From assembly GCA_026874595.1 (NCBI GenBank), contig CM049314.1, forward strand, positions 1,449,318 through 1,513,317: DNA of 64,000 nucleotides. Reading direction: 5' to 3'. The DNA comes from Sipunculus nudus. Taxonomy: Eukaryota > Annelida > Sipuncula > Golfingiida > Sipunculidae. The notes under the pieces are model-generated. The model was given only the letters and a program-made list of their open reading frames with translations. It had not been told where the DNA came from and made no database searches. Position 1 is the first letter of the stretch. The number at the start of each line of letters is the position of its first letter. Below are positions 23,382 through 34,599 of this stretch, piece after piece. The position numbers and the translations under genes are program-made.

Positions 23382-23718
23382 TATGTTTAAAGCGCTAGGG
23401 TGTTCTTTTATTTCTGGCTGAAGTTCTGGTGGTTTGAGTGAGGGGGTGAAGCAGGAAAATCTTCAAACAATAGTCTATTGGACTCTGAAATAAGCTGAAC
23501 AATATTGTAGTCCGTCATTCAGTCGATGGCCCACACAGACCTGCACGTAAGGATCAACGCTACCCAAGACCGCAAAGTTGAAATAATTGAAAGTGTTCAA
23601 GCGGTTCGCCGAGCTTAGCAACAAAGCTGTTTTGTTTTTGTTGCACCTCGGGGGCAAGAGTCCAACATTCTAAACGTCAATGGAGTTATTCCAATTTGAC
23701 CGAGTGCAGGTTTCACAT

Positions 23719-24516
23719 TGTTACATGTATATGTTTATTATGCGCAGGAATTTGCATGGCTTGACATGTGCCTAGCGTTCTGATTCGTGTTAGGCGCAAG
23801 CACTATGCGTTGCTATGGCAACCGCACTTGTTTAATTATGGCTTACCCGCAGAGTGTTAAGATACCGTGTTCTTTGTAGTCTAAAAGGTTCGAGTTTGTT
23901 CTTTGATATGTTCCGGACTATGCGCTTCTGGACTTTGGTGGGGAAAAGCTATAAATAGGGGCTGTGTTTGGAGCCGGCAAAAAGGAAAATACCAGCGGGC
24001 ACTAAAGGGTGCGACTTTCTTGTCAGTCTTAGGACCTACTCTGATAATTGCATAGTTACAGATATTCTATGGACTTTATACAGACTTTTTACAGATTTTA
24101 TACAGATTGTCTTCAGTGTGCCTTTGGAATTTTACCTGAACTTCACTTTTGAATTACAACAGATTGTCTTCGAGATTTAATTGGACAATACACCGGGAAG
24201 ATTTACTTGAATTGTTCACGTGGATTGTTTGTGCTAAAAGGTTCTTGTTGGACTGTGACAGTTGTAGTATCCTGGAATCAAAGCCTAGGATCCAGACTCT
24301 GGTGATGTACATTTTCATTACTGTTATTTCTTAAATACTGTGTAATTGTATTGATTTAGTGTATTGTAATTTTTGGATTGTTCTAAGAAAAAATTATAAT
24401 CATTTCTTATCAAAAACCACTAACTTCTTTAATTGCCTAGTGTTGCGGAATCTAATTTTTTTGTCTCCGTAACAAGGGTTTGTGAATTATTTGTGTTATT
24501 ATTATGTTCCGTAACA
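23719..24516 (+). mobile_element. Solo LTR, family L, copy 1
   Basis: 798 bp beginning TGTTACATG and ending CCGTAACA, flanked by the 4-bp direct repeat ACAT (23715-23718 and 24517-24520). Contains a TATA box (GCTATAAATAGGGG near 23950) and the AAAACCACTAAC...CCTAGTGTTGCGGAATCT block near its end, shared with the LTRs at 25.7 and 52.3 kb. No internal region follows, so a solo LTR formed by recombination is the simplest reading. Confidence 0.85.
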
Positions 24517-24598
24517 ACATATTCAAAAAAACTTTAAAATGGTAAAAATTTTATACAATGTGCGCATAATTTTACAGCTACGATCTGCAACAGGGTAC

Positions 24599-25019
24599 TG
24601 TTATGGGGTGACATAAAAGCGGACCGAACTGTCTCGCTAGTGAAGCTTGCTTTGCTAGCGAAGCGGTTGGTACGCCGGACTTGTGCGCCACCAACACGGG
24701 TTCGAAACCGGGAATTTTTCCCTCAACAATTTGCCATCATAACAAAATGGTGGCTCGTCTAACTTTACAGTTAACTTTGTGGCCCAGGGAATAAGCTCAC
24801 CAAAGTGTGACTCCTGGGATAATTGGTCTTGTTCTGATAGCAGAACGCTCTTAAGAGGGGGTGTGTTACGGGGTGACATAAAAGCGGACCGAACTGTCTC
24901 CCTAGTGAAGCTTGCTTTACTTGCGAAGCGCTTGGTACGCCGGACTTGTACGCCACCGACCTGGGTTCGAATCCCGGATAGGCCCAGAATTTTCCCCTCA
25001 TTTATTTGTCTTCGTAACA
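24599..25019 (+). mobile_element. Complete miniature LTR element (TRIM) with tRNA-like LTRs
   Basis: 421 bp. The 5' LTR is 24599-24744 and the 3' LTR 24864-25019, both starting TGTTA(T/C)GGGGTGACATAAAA and ending ATAACA or GTAACA. The internal part is only 119 bp. It starts with a TGG-type stretch (TGGTGGCTCGTC) that could be the primer-binding site and ends with a purine tract AAGAGGGGGTG (24853-24863). It is flanked by GTAC on both sides (24595-24598, 25020-25023). Each LTR carries a tRNA-like segment with GCGAAGCG(C/G)TTGGTACGC and box B GGTTCGAA. No coding capacity, so it must be mobilised in trans. Ends and 4-bp duplication match LTR family L. Confidence 0.85.
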
Positions 25020-25189
25020 GTACATACCAATTATTGTCCTGTTAGAGAAGGTGTAACTGGCTATTTTTCCACAAAATATATCCAAATTGAGCAGAGCCTC
25101 AGAAAAAGTCCATCTAGCCTCACACATGCGCAGTACATTCATGTTCATCTGCACAAATCTATTCTGCTTTCGGAATACAACACAGGGAA

Positions 25190-25440
25190 TTAAACGCGAT
25201 AGTCCTGGCGTTAACACAGCTCAGTGTATCCTCTCCTGCGGCTCCTGGGTGTGTGTCATCCGAACTGCTGGATCATAATACCGAGGAACCCCCAAAAAGC
25301 GCACTCGTTTGTGGGTGACCACGGCTGTTGGGCAAAGTCCCCCATTAAGCCTGCAGAGCACTCACCCTGGGTTGGGGCCGACGGTGAAAATCATACCGTC
25401 TCGGTTGAGATTCTATCTAACGGTCCAATATCTAAGGATT
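25190..25440 (-). mobile_element. tRNA-derived SINE, family A, copy 2, minus strand
   Basis: The reverse complement reads CACCGTCGGCCCCAACCCAG, GGTGAGTGCTCTGCAGGCTT, CCCAACAGCCGTG and TTTTTGGGGGTTCCTCGG, matching the core of the SINE at 2.3 kb. The tRNA head (about 25395-25440 on the plus strand) is decayed: AGAATCTCAACCGAG replaces box B. Confidence 0.8.
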
Positions 25441-25705
25441 TCTATTAGCTAATTTAAAGTGTAAATTTTAACTAAAGATATGTTCTCCATTCTATACATA
25501 GGAGACCATTTATCTATACGGTCATACATATTCATTTGCTTATGGATAAGAAAAACAAAGGACAAGTGGGTCACGGGGCTCAGCGGAGATTGAGTATGAT
25601 TTTTTTGTTATAAAAATCGAACATATTGCAATTCGGCAAAAACAAATTGTTTTGTATATCATTATTATATACAAAATAAACCCCTCTGAAGTTGTCTGTG
25701 TACTT

Positions 25706-26506
25706 TGTTACGAAACATAATATAAACAGATCACGTATGCGTGATGAACACAAATTTTGTAATGGAGATTCTGTAACACTAGGCAGCTTGAAAGGTCTAG
25801 GGGAATTAATAAAGGCGTCAGTGGTTTTTTGGTTAACAAATAACCATAATTTATTCTTAAAACAACACAAACATTACAATACACTAAATCAATACATTAT
25901 ACAGTAAAACAGCGGTATAACAACAAATCAGTACAATCACACAGTAAAATATACAAAGTGCACATTACCTGGATACCACCACCGTCACAACGATAAGTTC
26001 TTTAAATGTATACTCTCGGAGAATGACAGTCCATTGTAAAGCTATTGTAACAATCCACAAAGTAAACTGAAGTCCAAATGCACAAAATCCAGGAGAAAGT
26101 CTGACGAAAATCTATACTTGCCGCACTCGTCGGATAAGGTCCCAGAAACTGACACACGCTTCTGCGTCTGCTGGAAATCTTCTCTGCTGCTCTCCCGGCT
26201 CTAAAACACAGCCCCTTTATATACTCTTCACCCCAAGCCGAAAATTTTCCACTTCTCGAACAGTGTAAAAGATCTTACACAACACAGTAAACACGCGTTA
26301 CAGGACTCATCTAGAAGAACATCGCGGTGTGTCTCTACATACCAGGGTCCACACGTGACTCACGACCAGGCGAGAAAGCCCAAGGCTAGCATGACAACGA
26401 GAGTTCAACCAGTACGGATTAAACTGCGAATGTAACAAACGGCCCGGCGAGGGTGTCACATAACGAGTTACGCCCGTGTCACACAATAAAAAGAGCACCT
26501 GTAACA
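25706..26506 (-). mobile_element. Solo LTR, family L, copy 2, minus strand
   Basis: 801 bp with TGTTACGAAA at the left edge and CCTGTAACA at the right. Its reverse complement is closely similar to the LTR at 52272-53094 (AGGTGCTCTTT, TGTGTGACACGGGCGTA, CTCGCCGGGCCG, TGGTTGAACTCTCGTTGTCA). Flanks ACTT and AATT differ at one of four positions, a plausible decayed target duplication. Confidence 0.85.
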
Positions 26507-27205
26507 AATTTTATGGGCTACATGAAAGCTGAAGGAGCCTCTCATGGTTACGTATTTGTATGTAAGGATCAGTATCTCAATTCATTGACTGTAATATGCA
26601 TGCAAATAATAATTATTTAATTAATTTACTTGAAATAAGAGGGTGTGAAAAAAATCAAGTTTTCCTTTCTCAAATTAGAATACTTCAAAATTGATAAGCA
26701 TGTTAAAACAAGCCAATTTTGTGAACATCGCTCTGTGCAACAAATAAAAAATGATACATGAATCCATTTTATTATCCAATTAGGAAAAAAATTGGAAATG
26801 AGTCTAAGAATTTATTGTTAATACATAATTATGCCTTTAAAAAATTCAAAACTGTTTTCATGGGTTTACCAATAATTATTATGTGCAACGGCGATTGTAA
26901 TTACGCATTACAGGTTTGTACTGTATTTGTGGGTTATTCCATTATCAACCCTTATATACCTAGCAAAAATAACAAAGAAATCATTCTTGACTGAAAATGA
27001 AAAGTAAAATATTTTGATTTAAAACTAATTTGCTGAGAGGGTATCTCTGATACATGTGAGTGTCGCATCATGGAATGTATTTTTTTATTATATATAGACA
27101 AAATGAAAATATACATACATTGGGAACAAACAAATACACAGAACAAATAACAAACATTACATAAATACCCAGGTACAAATATGAGCATACTTCGTATAAA
27201 TTTCA
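26507..27205. other. AT-rich spacer, nothing recognised
   Basis: No gene, RNA or repeat could be supported between the solo LTR and the LINE fragment; the open frame at 26758-26994 has no family resemblance. Confidence 0.4.
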
Positions 27206-28780
27206 TTGAAGCTGATATTTATTTATCAAAAGAAATTGCAATGTTTCCAGGTTTCTTTGACATCTTTTAAGCTGCTATTTCTGCAATATTTCTCTCAATA
27301 TGATCATCGGGCAGTGAAGCAGTGTAAACGAAATGAGGATATTTTACGAAAACAAAGGATGGCAAAAATGCTTTATAACAGTTGTGATCGAGACCTGTGG
27401 GCGGAGATTAGGAAAATTAGATCAGGTGGTGCTGTGCAGACTAAGGTTGTTGACAATAAATGTTCATGTACTGAGATTGCCAATAATTTTGGGAAAAATA
27501 CGAGGATTTGTATAATAGTCTCCATGACAATGCAGATGATCTTAATGCATTAGAAGATGTGACAATGCGAAGGATACATGTGAATGATAAATTTTGTGTA
27601 GATGTTTCAGACGGAAAAGGGCGGTTAAGCATTTAAAGAGGGGAAAAATCTGATGGCAGAAATATTTTACAGTCTGACCATATAATTCAGGGCCCTCATC
27701 GTCGGTATATATATCTGTCAATTCCGTTTCAATTTATGATCTCCCATGGACATGTTCCCAAAGATATAAATACAAATATAATTGTACCCATACCTAAAAA
27801 TCGTCAGAGTGATCCCACGTGTAGTGACAATTATAGGGGTATTTCTTCCCCTAGTTGTTTGAGTAAGTTGCTCGATATTATAATCATCAATAGGACTGAA
27901 AATAAACTCAGTACCTCCTCATTACAGTTTGCATTTAAAAAGGACCACTCAACTAACATAAGGTATGCTTAAATGGTGTTCCGATAGAATGAGATGAATC
28001 TGTGCAGTACCTATGAAATATGGTAAGCTCAGACTTATCAGATCATCATGATATAATGAATATAGGGGGCAAATTTATCTCTAGCTTTAATGTTCGAATG
28101 TCTTACTTTGGATGTCTGTCGACGAGGGTTGTAAATAAGTTATTTCATTCCTTTTGTTGTTCATTCAATGGCTGTCAGTCCTGGATATTACGGCATTAAT
28201 CAATAGAAAAATTATGTAAATCATATAAAAAGGCTTTGCGTCATATTTGGCATTAGCCATATAACTCACACAGGAGTATTGTTCATGGTCTTGCAGGGTT
28301 TTCTTCCCTCATAAATATATTGATTGCACGCTTTATCACATTTTTATGCACTATGTATACTGTTGAAAATAATATTGTACGGTTCTTAGCTAAAAGAGCT
28401 AAGTATACATCTGTCGGTGTACTTGGAAACAATCTACGATATCTTGAAAGTGATATGGATAAATATGGAATGTGGGGTGACGCTGGTAATCTTAATACCC
28501 TAAAGAGTCACTATCAAAAGATACCGAGGTCTGTTAACATAGAATTAATATCGGAATTAACTGAGTATAAAGACGGATTAAGTACGTCACACTTGCCAAA
28601 TGAGGAAGTGAACGTGCTGATTAATGTGTTGTCTACTGTTGAGATCATGGCTTTGGACTGATTGGTCCTATATCTGTATTTTGATTTGCCCTTTGTTGTT
28701 TGTTTGTTTGTTTTTCATTGCATACAATCAATATACTCTTTTGTGGTACAAATAAAGATATATAATAAATAATAGTATTT
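27206..28780 (+). mobile_element. Truncated, broken LINE, plus strand
   Basis: Pieces in the right order: a pre-RT region (HRAVKQCKRNEDILRKQRMA and DLWAEIRKIRSG, 27300-27430), RT motifs around 27736-27972 (GHVPKDINTNIIVPIPKN, DNYRGIS, and SLQFAFKKDHST), and a C-terminal segment 28320-28661 (KRAKYTSVGVLGNNLRYLE). A 3' tail with AATAAAGATATATAATAAAT follows at about 28750. The catalytic YADD region is missing, so it carries an internal deletion as well as stops. Confidence 0.75.
27736..27972 (+). pseudogene. Reverse transcriptase fragment of the plus-strand LINE
   Basis: 78 codons with VPIPKN, SDNYRGIS and LQFAFKKDHST, the early RT motifs of CR1/L2-type elements. The downstream catalytic part is absent. 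Confidence 0.8.
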
Positions 28781-31700
28781 CTTTAGTGTATGAATAAAGC
28801 TGTGAATACTTGGATTAACATGATTAAATCTTCAGTCATACAGGTATTTTTTTCAATCAATAATACAATATTTTCTATTTTTCTTATTTTCTTCAGTAAT
28901 TCCCAAAATGATTTTATCAATGCATTCCACCACCTTGTATTTAAGATATAAACCTTAGCAATAAGAATATTGAAGATATTCATTGTACTGAGTGTATGTG
29001 TGCAGGGGGAAGGGGGCAGCTCAGAAAGTCATAAACCTGTACTCTCTCCTTCAGCAGTGGACCAAGCCCATCAGTCAATTAATAAGCCCCGTGTACTTAA
29101 CAGCGTTAGAAAAGATTTGAACCCTTGATAGCAAAAACTAATACATAAGCTTCATAAGCATGAGAGAATTAAAAATTATATCATCTCATATGTGATTGTG
29201 ACGGAAATAGGAAACAAGCTCCATCCTACTTACACACATTTTGTCAGGATTCATTCCCTGAGTTAGTTTCACTAAAGTGTCCATCCCACCGACCTATGAA
29301 ACAACTTACCAACGCTGGGTCCAGAGTATGTGGCTCAGAACACACCATAACTAATCGGTGAGACTGCAGGCCAGCACCGGAGGGGGGGGCAGGTAATAGA
29401 AGAGCCAACACTTTGCTTGCTGGCATCATGTAAACAATACTTGATATGGTGGTTGAAAACCTTTAAATTTTTTTTTACAAGTTGCTTTCAAATTACAGAT
29501 TATAAAACATTTTATCCTCGTGTGCCAACTACGAAAATTAACAGTGCTCACAGGAACAATTGTGCCATGGTTGGGAAAAAAGTAATGATTGTACATTCAT
29601 GCTAATAACTTTAAATAAATACAAAATTTGACCTAATTCTTGTACACAATCAAATCTTAATTAATACAGTCACATGTTGAAGAAAAGGCTATCTAGCTTC
29701 AACAGTTACCAAATAATGTGGGTTAATATCTTTCTTGATATAATTCCTTAAATTTCGCAAAATTGACCTAATATATGGCAAGTCCATAGCAAAACTATAG
29801 TGGTTTTGATATTATGCAGTCATGCCGTGTAACAAAAGGTTTAAATGGAATATGGAGGTTTTCCTTAATACCTCAAAGCAAATAAGCCATATTGACCTTA
29901 TTTTGGGTTTGGTAGGAGCATTTGGGAACATCTAACAGTATACCGAAATCCAGATCCCTCGGTCCAAAGGTGTCAACACATGGCAGTCTAACAGACAGAC
30001 AGACGGACGGACTTTAGTTTACTTACAGTGTTTACTAAAACGGTGTTTACTAGACAATAAACTGATGCACATTTGTAAAGTTTGATTTTTTTCTAAATAA
30101 AAATTAATCCTCTCTCTCTCAAACACACATACATACACTACGCGTTCTGAAGAAATGTTGCCAAGGATACATTGCCATGGTAGTTTTGGACACTCAACAG
30201 ACAGCAAACGAAAACGCAGCTGCCAAATCAATTATTTAGCTTTTAACAAGTAATTGCAAAATTTATCTGTTACCGACACAGTGGTATTGTATACTATTCA
30301 ATGCCGCAGACACAGATCGCAGCTGCAATACTCACTGTGTTGAAATAGAATGTAAACTGCGTTCTAGTTATGAGAATGAACCAGCCCAGAAATGAGAGTA
30401 ACCTGCGATATTTGTGAATATAATATGGTGATGTACTTATATTAAGCTTTGGAGAGTAGTTGTGAAAACGATGAAATGACTCGTGTAAGAATGCCACGCC
30501 TCGTTCTACGTATTTCCGCTACACTGTGTGTTGTTGTTAAATGTGATGAAACAATCGAGCAGATCAGGTCTACGTCCTAGAAAAGGTACGATTGAATTAT
30601 ATCACTCAAGATATATTAATGATTGTGTATGCGTCAATTTTGCTAAAGCTATGCTTTATACCAAAAAAAATCGTTCCGGTGGTCGGCCAAAAAATTAATG
30701 CTCTTAAAACAGATCGTATTTAACTTTCATACTTTTTACATAAACCTCATATAAACTCACATTTCTCTATTGAATTAACTTTGACTCTCTTCCTTGTCGG
30801 TCAGTTATTAAAAGGATAACAACAGATAATCTCAGAAAATGAGTAAATTTCTATGTAATTACAAGTAAACGCTCCGAGGGGTCAGCAATGATTGGATCAA
30901 AGCAAAGTCAGCTCTAGAACAAAGTGGCCCTAAAAGTGAATGAACCCCGCTTTCGTCTAGCACAAAGCAACTGCTTTATCTGGCAATGTAAAAATGTAAA
31001 ATTATATTAGAATTAAAAACATATTATTGTGAGTCAGATTACTCCAACATTGAATGAATCATTCCTTGGGTGGTACCATAACATGTTTGCCTTAAATTAG
31101 TTGTTAACAGAAAAAAAAACAATACCTATCCACCTTGTGATGGTATAATAAGGGTTCATGGACCCGACTCTTCAGTTATCACAAAGTACGCCCTTTCAAT
31201 GCGCAGACTAGCAGCATTTTGCTCCTCCGTAATGTGAACGGGGATGATTTTAAAATCTTCTTTGTTAAATTGTAACTTACTGTCTGCTTTATCTATGTTT
31301 GTATTATGTATACAAATATTTTTTTTAATAGTCGGAATATTTTCTTGACTTAATTTTAACGTTTTATCTATGTGTGTAGTCAGGTATGAGACTGGTTATA
31401 CCAGTATATACTTTCTTTATTTTAGATGAACAGAAGACTTGTGAAGATGTTTTCAAATTTTGTTAATGAAAAATATTTCATAAACACAAATACATTTCAT
31501 AAAGTGGGCATGCTATTGAAAACTGTTTGATTGTATTCGCTTATGTTTCTTTATTTCTGTATTTGAACAATAAAAAAGAGTTGGCATCCATATATATAAT
31601 CTCATAAATATATACCGTTAACAGCTCATAAACCTGTTAACGCATGAAAAAAATGTCCATCTGTTTGATTTGTTTTTCTTTTGTGTTTCATTTTTTATTG

Positions 31701-31885
31701 AACTTCATAAACAATTATTATTCAGATGTTATTCACATAAACATATATTAATATGCATATATACAGTTTAAAATATTGGTATGCAAATAAACTAAAAAAA
31801 AATCCATTAGATTATTTTAAGTTGTGTTTCTTAATTCTTCATTTGAACCACAATACCATTCAAACTTTATACCAATAAATAAATC
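28780..31885. other. Intergenic DNA with short repeats only
   Basis: No gene recognised. A GACAGACAGACGGACGGAC stretch at about 29992-30012 closes a 250-bp segment of the kind seen in dispersed invertebrate repeats, and a short CT/CA run lies at 30108-30137. The rest is AT-rich, without structure I can name. Confidence 0.4.
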
Positions 31886-31915
31886 CATGAAACATGCATA
31901 TTTATATGTTTCATG
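31886..31915. repeat. Perfect 10-bp inverted repeat
   Basis: CATGAAACAT and ATGTTTCATG are separated by ten bases. It sits at the edge of the 42-bp array; no function assigned. Confidence 0.8.
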
Positions 31916-32019
31916 GGACACACCATGCCACGGAGGGGAAGACAGACATTTAGATTGTATCCTTGTCGCTGGTTTCTCAAGAAGATCCGTCAACGATGAG
32001 GTGTTTTTTGGTTGCCATC

Positions 32020-34176
32020 TTCTCATGCAGTTCGGTCAGCCACTTAGGGTATAGTGCTCATGCACTTCGGTCAGCCACATTGCGTGTAGTGCCATCTCCT
32101 CATGCAATTCGGTCAGCCACTTAGCGTGTAGTGCCATCTCCTCATGCACTTCGGTCAGCCACATTGCGTGTAGTGCCATCTCCTCATGCAATTCGGTCAG
32201 CCACTTAGCGTGTAGTGCCATCTCCTCATGCACTTCGGTCAGCCACATTGCGTGTAGTGCCATCTCCTCACGCACTTCGGTCAGCCTCTTTGCGTGTAGT
32301 GCCATCTCCTAACGCACTTCAGTCAGCCACTTAGCGTTTAGTGTCATCTCATCATGCACTTCGGTCAGCCACATTGCGTGTAGTGCCATCTCCTCATGCA
32401 CTTCGGTCAGCCACTTAGCGTATAGTGCTCATGCACTTTGGTCAGCCACATTGCGTGTAGTGCCATCTCCTCATGCAATTCGGTCAGCCACTTAGCGTGT
32501 AGTGCCATCTCCTCACGCACTTCGGTCAGCCTCTTTGCGTGTAGTGCCATCTCCTAACGCACTTCGGTCAGCCACTTAGCGTGTAGTGTCATCTCATCAT
32601 GCACTTCGGTCAGCCACACTGCGTGTAGTGCTATCTCATCATGCACTTCGGTCAGCCACTTAGCGTGTAGTGCCATCTCATCATGCACTTCGGTCAGCCA
32701 CATTGCGTGTAGTGCCATCTCATCATGCACTTCGGTCAGCCACACTGCGTGTAGTGCCATCTCCTCACGCACTTCGGTCAGCCACTTAGCGTGTAGATCC
32801 ATCTCCTCACGCACTTCGGTCAGCCTCTTTGCGTGTAGTGCCATCTCCTAACGCACTTCAGTCAGCCACTTAGCGTTTAGTGCCATCTCCTCATGCACTT
32901 CGGTCAGCCACTTAGCGTATAGTGCTCATGCACTTTGGTCAGCCACATTGCGTGTAGTGCCATCCCCTCATGCAATTCGGTCAGCCACTTAGCGTGTAGT
33001 GCCATCTTCTCATGCACTTCGGACAGCCACTTAACGTGTAGTGCCATTTTTTCATGCACATCGGTCAGCCGCATTGCATGTAGTGCCATCTCCTCACGCA
33101 CTTCGGTCAGCCTCTTTGCGTGTAGTGCCATCTCCTAACGCACTTCGGTCAGCCACTTAGCGTGTAGTGTCATCTCATCATGCACTTCGGTCAGCCGCAT
33201 TGCATGTAGTGCCATCTCCTCACGCACTTCGGTCAGCCTCTTTGCGTGTAGTGCCATCTCCTAACGCACTTCGGTCAGCCACTTAGCGTGTAGTGTCATC
33301 TCATCATGCACTTCGGTCAGCCACACTGCGTGTAGTGCTATCTCATCATGCACTTCGGTCAGCCACTAAGCGTGTAGTGCCATCTCATCATGCACTTCGG
33401 TCAGCCACATTGCGTGTAGTGCCATCTCCTCATGCACTTCGGTCAGCCACACTGCGTGTAGTGCCATCTCCTCACGCACTTCGGTCAGCCACTTAGCGTG
33501 TAGATCCATCTCCTCCCGCACTTCGGTAAGGCTCCTTGCGTGTAGTACCATCTCATGATGCACTTCGGTCAGCCACTTTGCGTGTAGTGCCATCTCCTCA
33601 GGCACTTCGATCAGCCACTTAGCGCGTAGTGCCATCTCTTCATGCACTTCGGTCAGCTACTTTGCGTGTAGTGCCATCTCCTAACGCACTTCGGTCAGCC
33701 ACTTAGCGTGTAGTGCCATCTCCTCATGCACTTCGGTCAGCCACATTGCGTGTAGTGCCATCTCCTCATGCACTTCGGTCAGCCACATTGCGTGTAGTGC
33801 CATCTCCTCAGACACTTCGGTCAGCCACTTAGCGTGTAGGGCCATCTTCTCATGCACTTCGGTTAGCCTCTATGCGTGTAGTGCCATCTCCTCAAGCACA
33901 TCGGTCAGCCACACTGCGTGTAGTGTCATCTCCTCATGCACTTCGGTTAGCCACATTGTGTGTAGTGCCATCTCATCATGCACTTCGGTCAGCCACACTG
34001 CGTGTAGTGCCATCTCCTCACGCACTTCGGTCAGCCACTTAGCGTGTAGTGCCATCTCATCATGCACTTTGGTCAGCCACACTGCATGTAGTTCCATCTC
34101 CTCACGCACTTCGGTCAGCCTCTTAGCGTGTAGTGCCTTCTCATCATGCACTTCAGTCAGCCACTTTGCGTGTATT
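32020..34176 (-). repeat. 42-bp coding-type minisatellite encoding a 14-residue repeat
   Basis: About fifty units of CATGCACTTCGGTCAGCCAC plus (A/T)TTGCGTGTAGTGCCATCTCCT. On the minus strand these read M-A-L-H-A-(K/M)-W-L-T-E-V-H-(E/D)-E. The period of 42 keeps the frame open over long stretches, broken where a unit has TAA for TCA or is shortened. Larger blocks are themselves duplicated: a shortened unit with GTATAGTGCTCATGCACTT appears near 32045, 32415 and 32915. The array continues in frame from the transposase fragment at 34.2-34.4 kb. Confidence 0.93.
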
Positions 34177-34560
34177 GGCTTGATTGTTGACATCTTGCTA
34201 TCAACTTTCACGGCTTGTATGTCATCTGCGTCTTCTGTGTCGTTCATTTGGCCGACAACCATATCAGTATACCATTGGTTGTATTGTTGTTTTAGTGATG
34301 TCTTATATTCTTTATTGAACGATAGATCCAAAGGCTGCAGAAGGTTCGTGCATGCATCTGGCATCATGCAATTGCGAATATTATTTTCACAACCTTTAGT
34401 ATACCAGTGTCTGTGCGTACACGATGTTCACGAGGAGGGCTGTCTGGCGTTGATTTTCCATTTTTGTCCTCTGCTTGTGAACGTAAGGCAGGATGATGTT
34501 GTCGGAAAAGCGAAGCATCGTGTTTTTCATTGCTCAAGTGATTATATTGCGGCGTGGTAA
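34177..34560 (-). pseudogene. C-terminal fragment of a pogo/Tigger-like DDE transposase
   Basis: On the minus strand: ILPYVHKQR and ENQRQTALLVNIVYAQ (34.5-34.4 kb), then, after a frame change, ACTNLLQPLDLSFNKEYK and WYTDMVV, then STIKPIHAKWLTEVHDE. The CTNLLQPLD signature and the late ST-KP-HA-WL block are typical of the DDE_1 superfamily end. The catalytic acidic residues lie further N-terminal and are not present. The last codons flow directly into the 42-bp array. Confidence 0.8.
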
Positions 34561-34599
34561 ACTTCCCAATCCCTAGGAAACTCTTTTTACGGCAGCCAC

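Larger units (their letters stand above)
19270..23660 (-). mobile_element. Decayed non-LTR retrotransposon (LINE), minus strand
   Basis: Read on the minus strand: ORF1-like segments (23657-22182, one Ser/Gly-rich, one with coiled-coil-like NVKLKEIFNETETEQRQV), endonuclease remnants (KGGVCLMWRES near 21700; NTSDHLLIAVLSKLP near 21300), reverse transcriptase remnants (QKAFDTVWHEGLLYKI and GVLSPWLFLKYIDVLL near 20000-20230), and a C-terminal piece with SFIDKATLLFMGNL (near 19480). Frames are broken many times. CR1/L2-like by domain order; clade not certain. Confidence 0.75.

Noticed and set aside
24964-24973. Box B as evidence of a free-standing tRNA gene
   Set aside because: It lies inside a duplicated LTR of the TRIM and lacks a pairing acceptor stem.
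32935-33496. Plus-strand open frames through the 42-bp array
   Set aside because: Antisense reading of the repeat; the transposase-linked frame is on the minus strand.
33958-34560. 200-codon plus-strand open frame
   Set aside because: Its first half is antisense of the repeat and its second half antisense of the transposase fragment, whose motifs are recognisable only on the minus strand.
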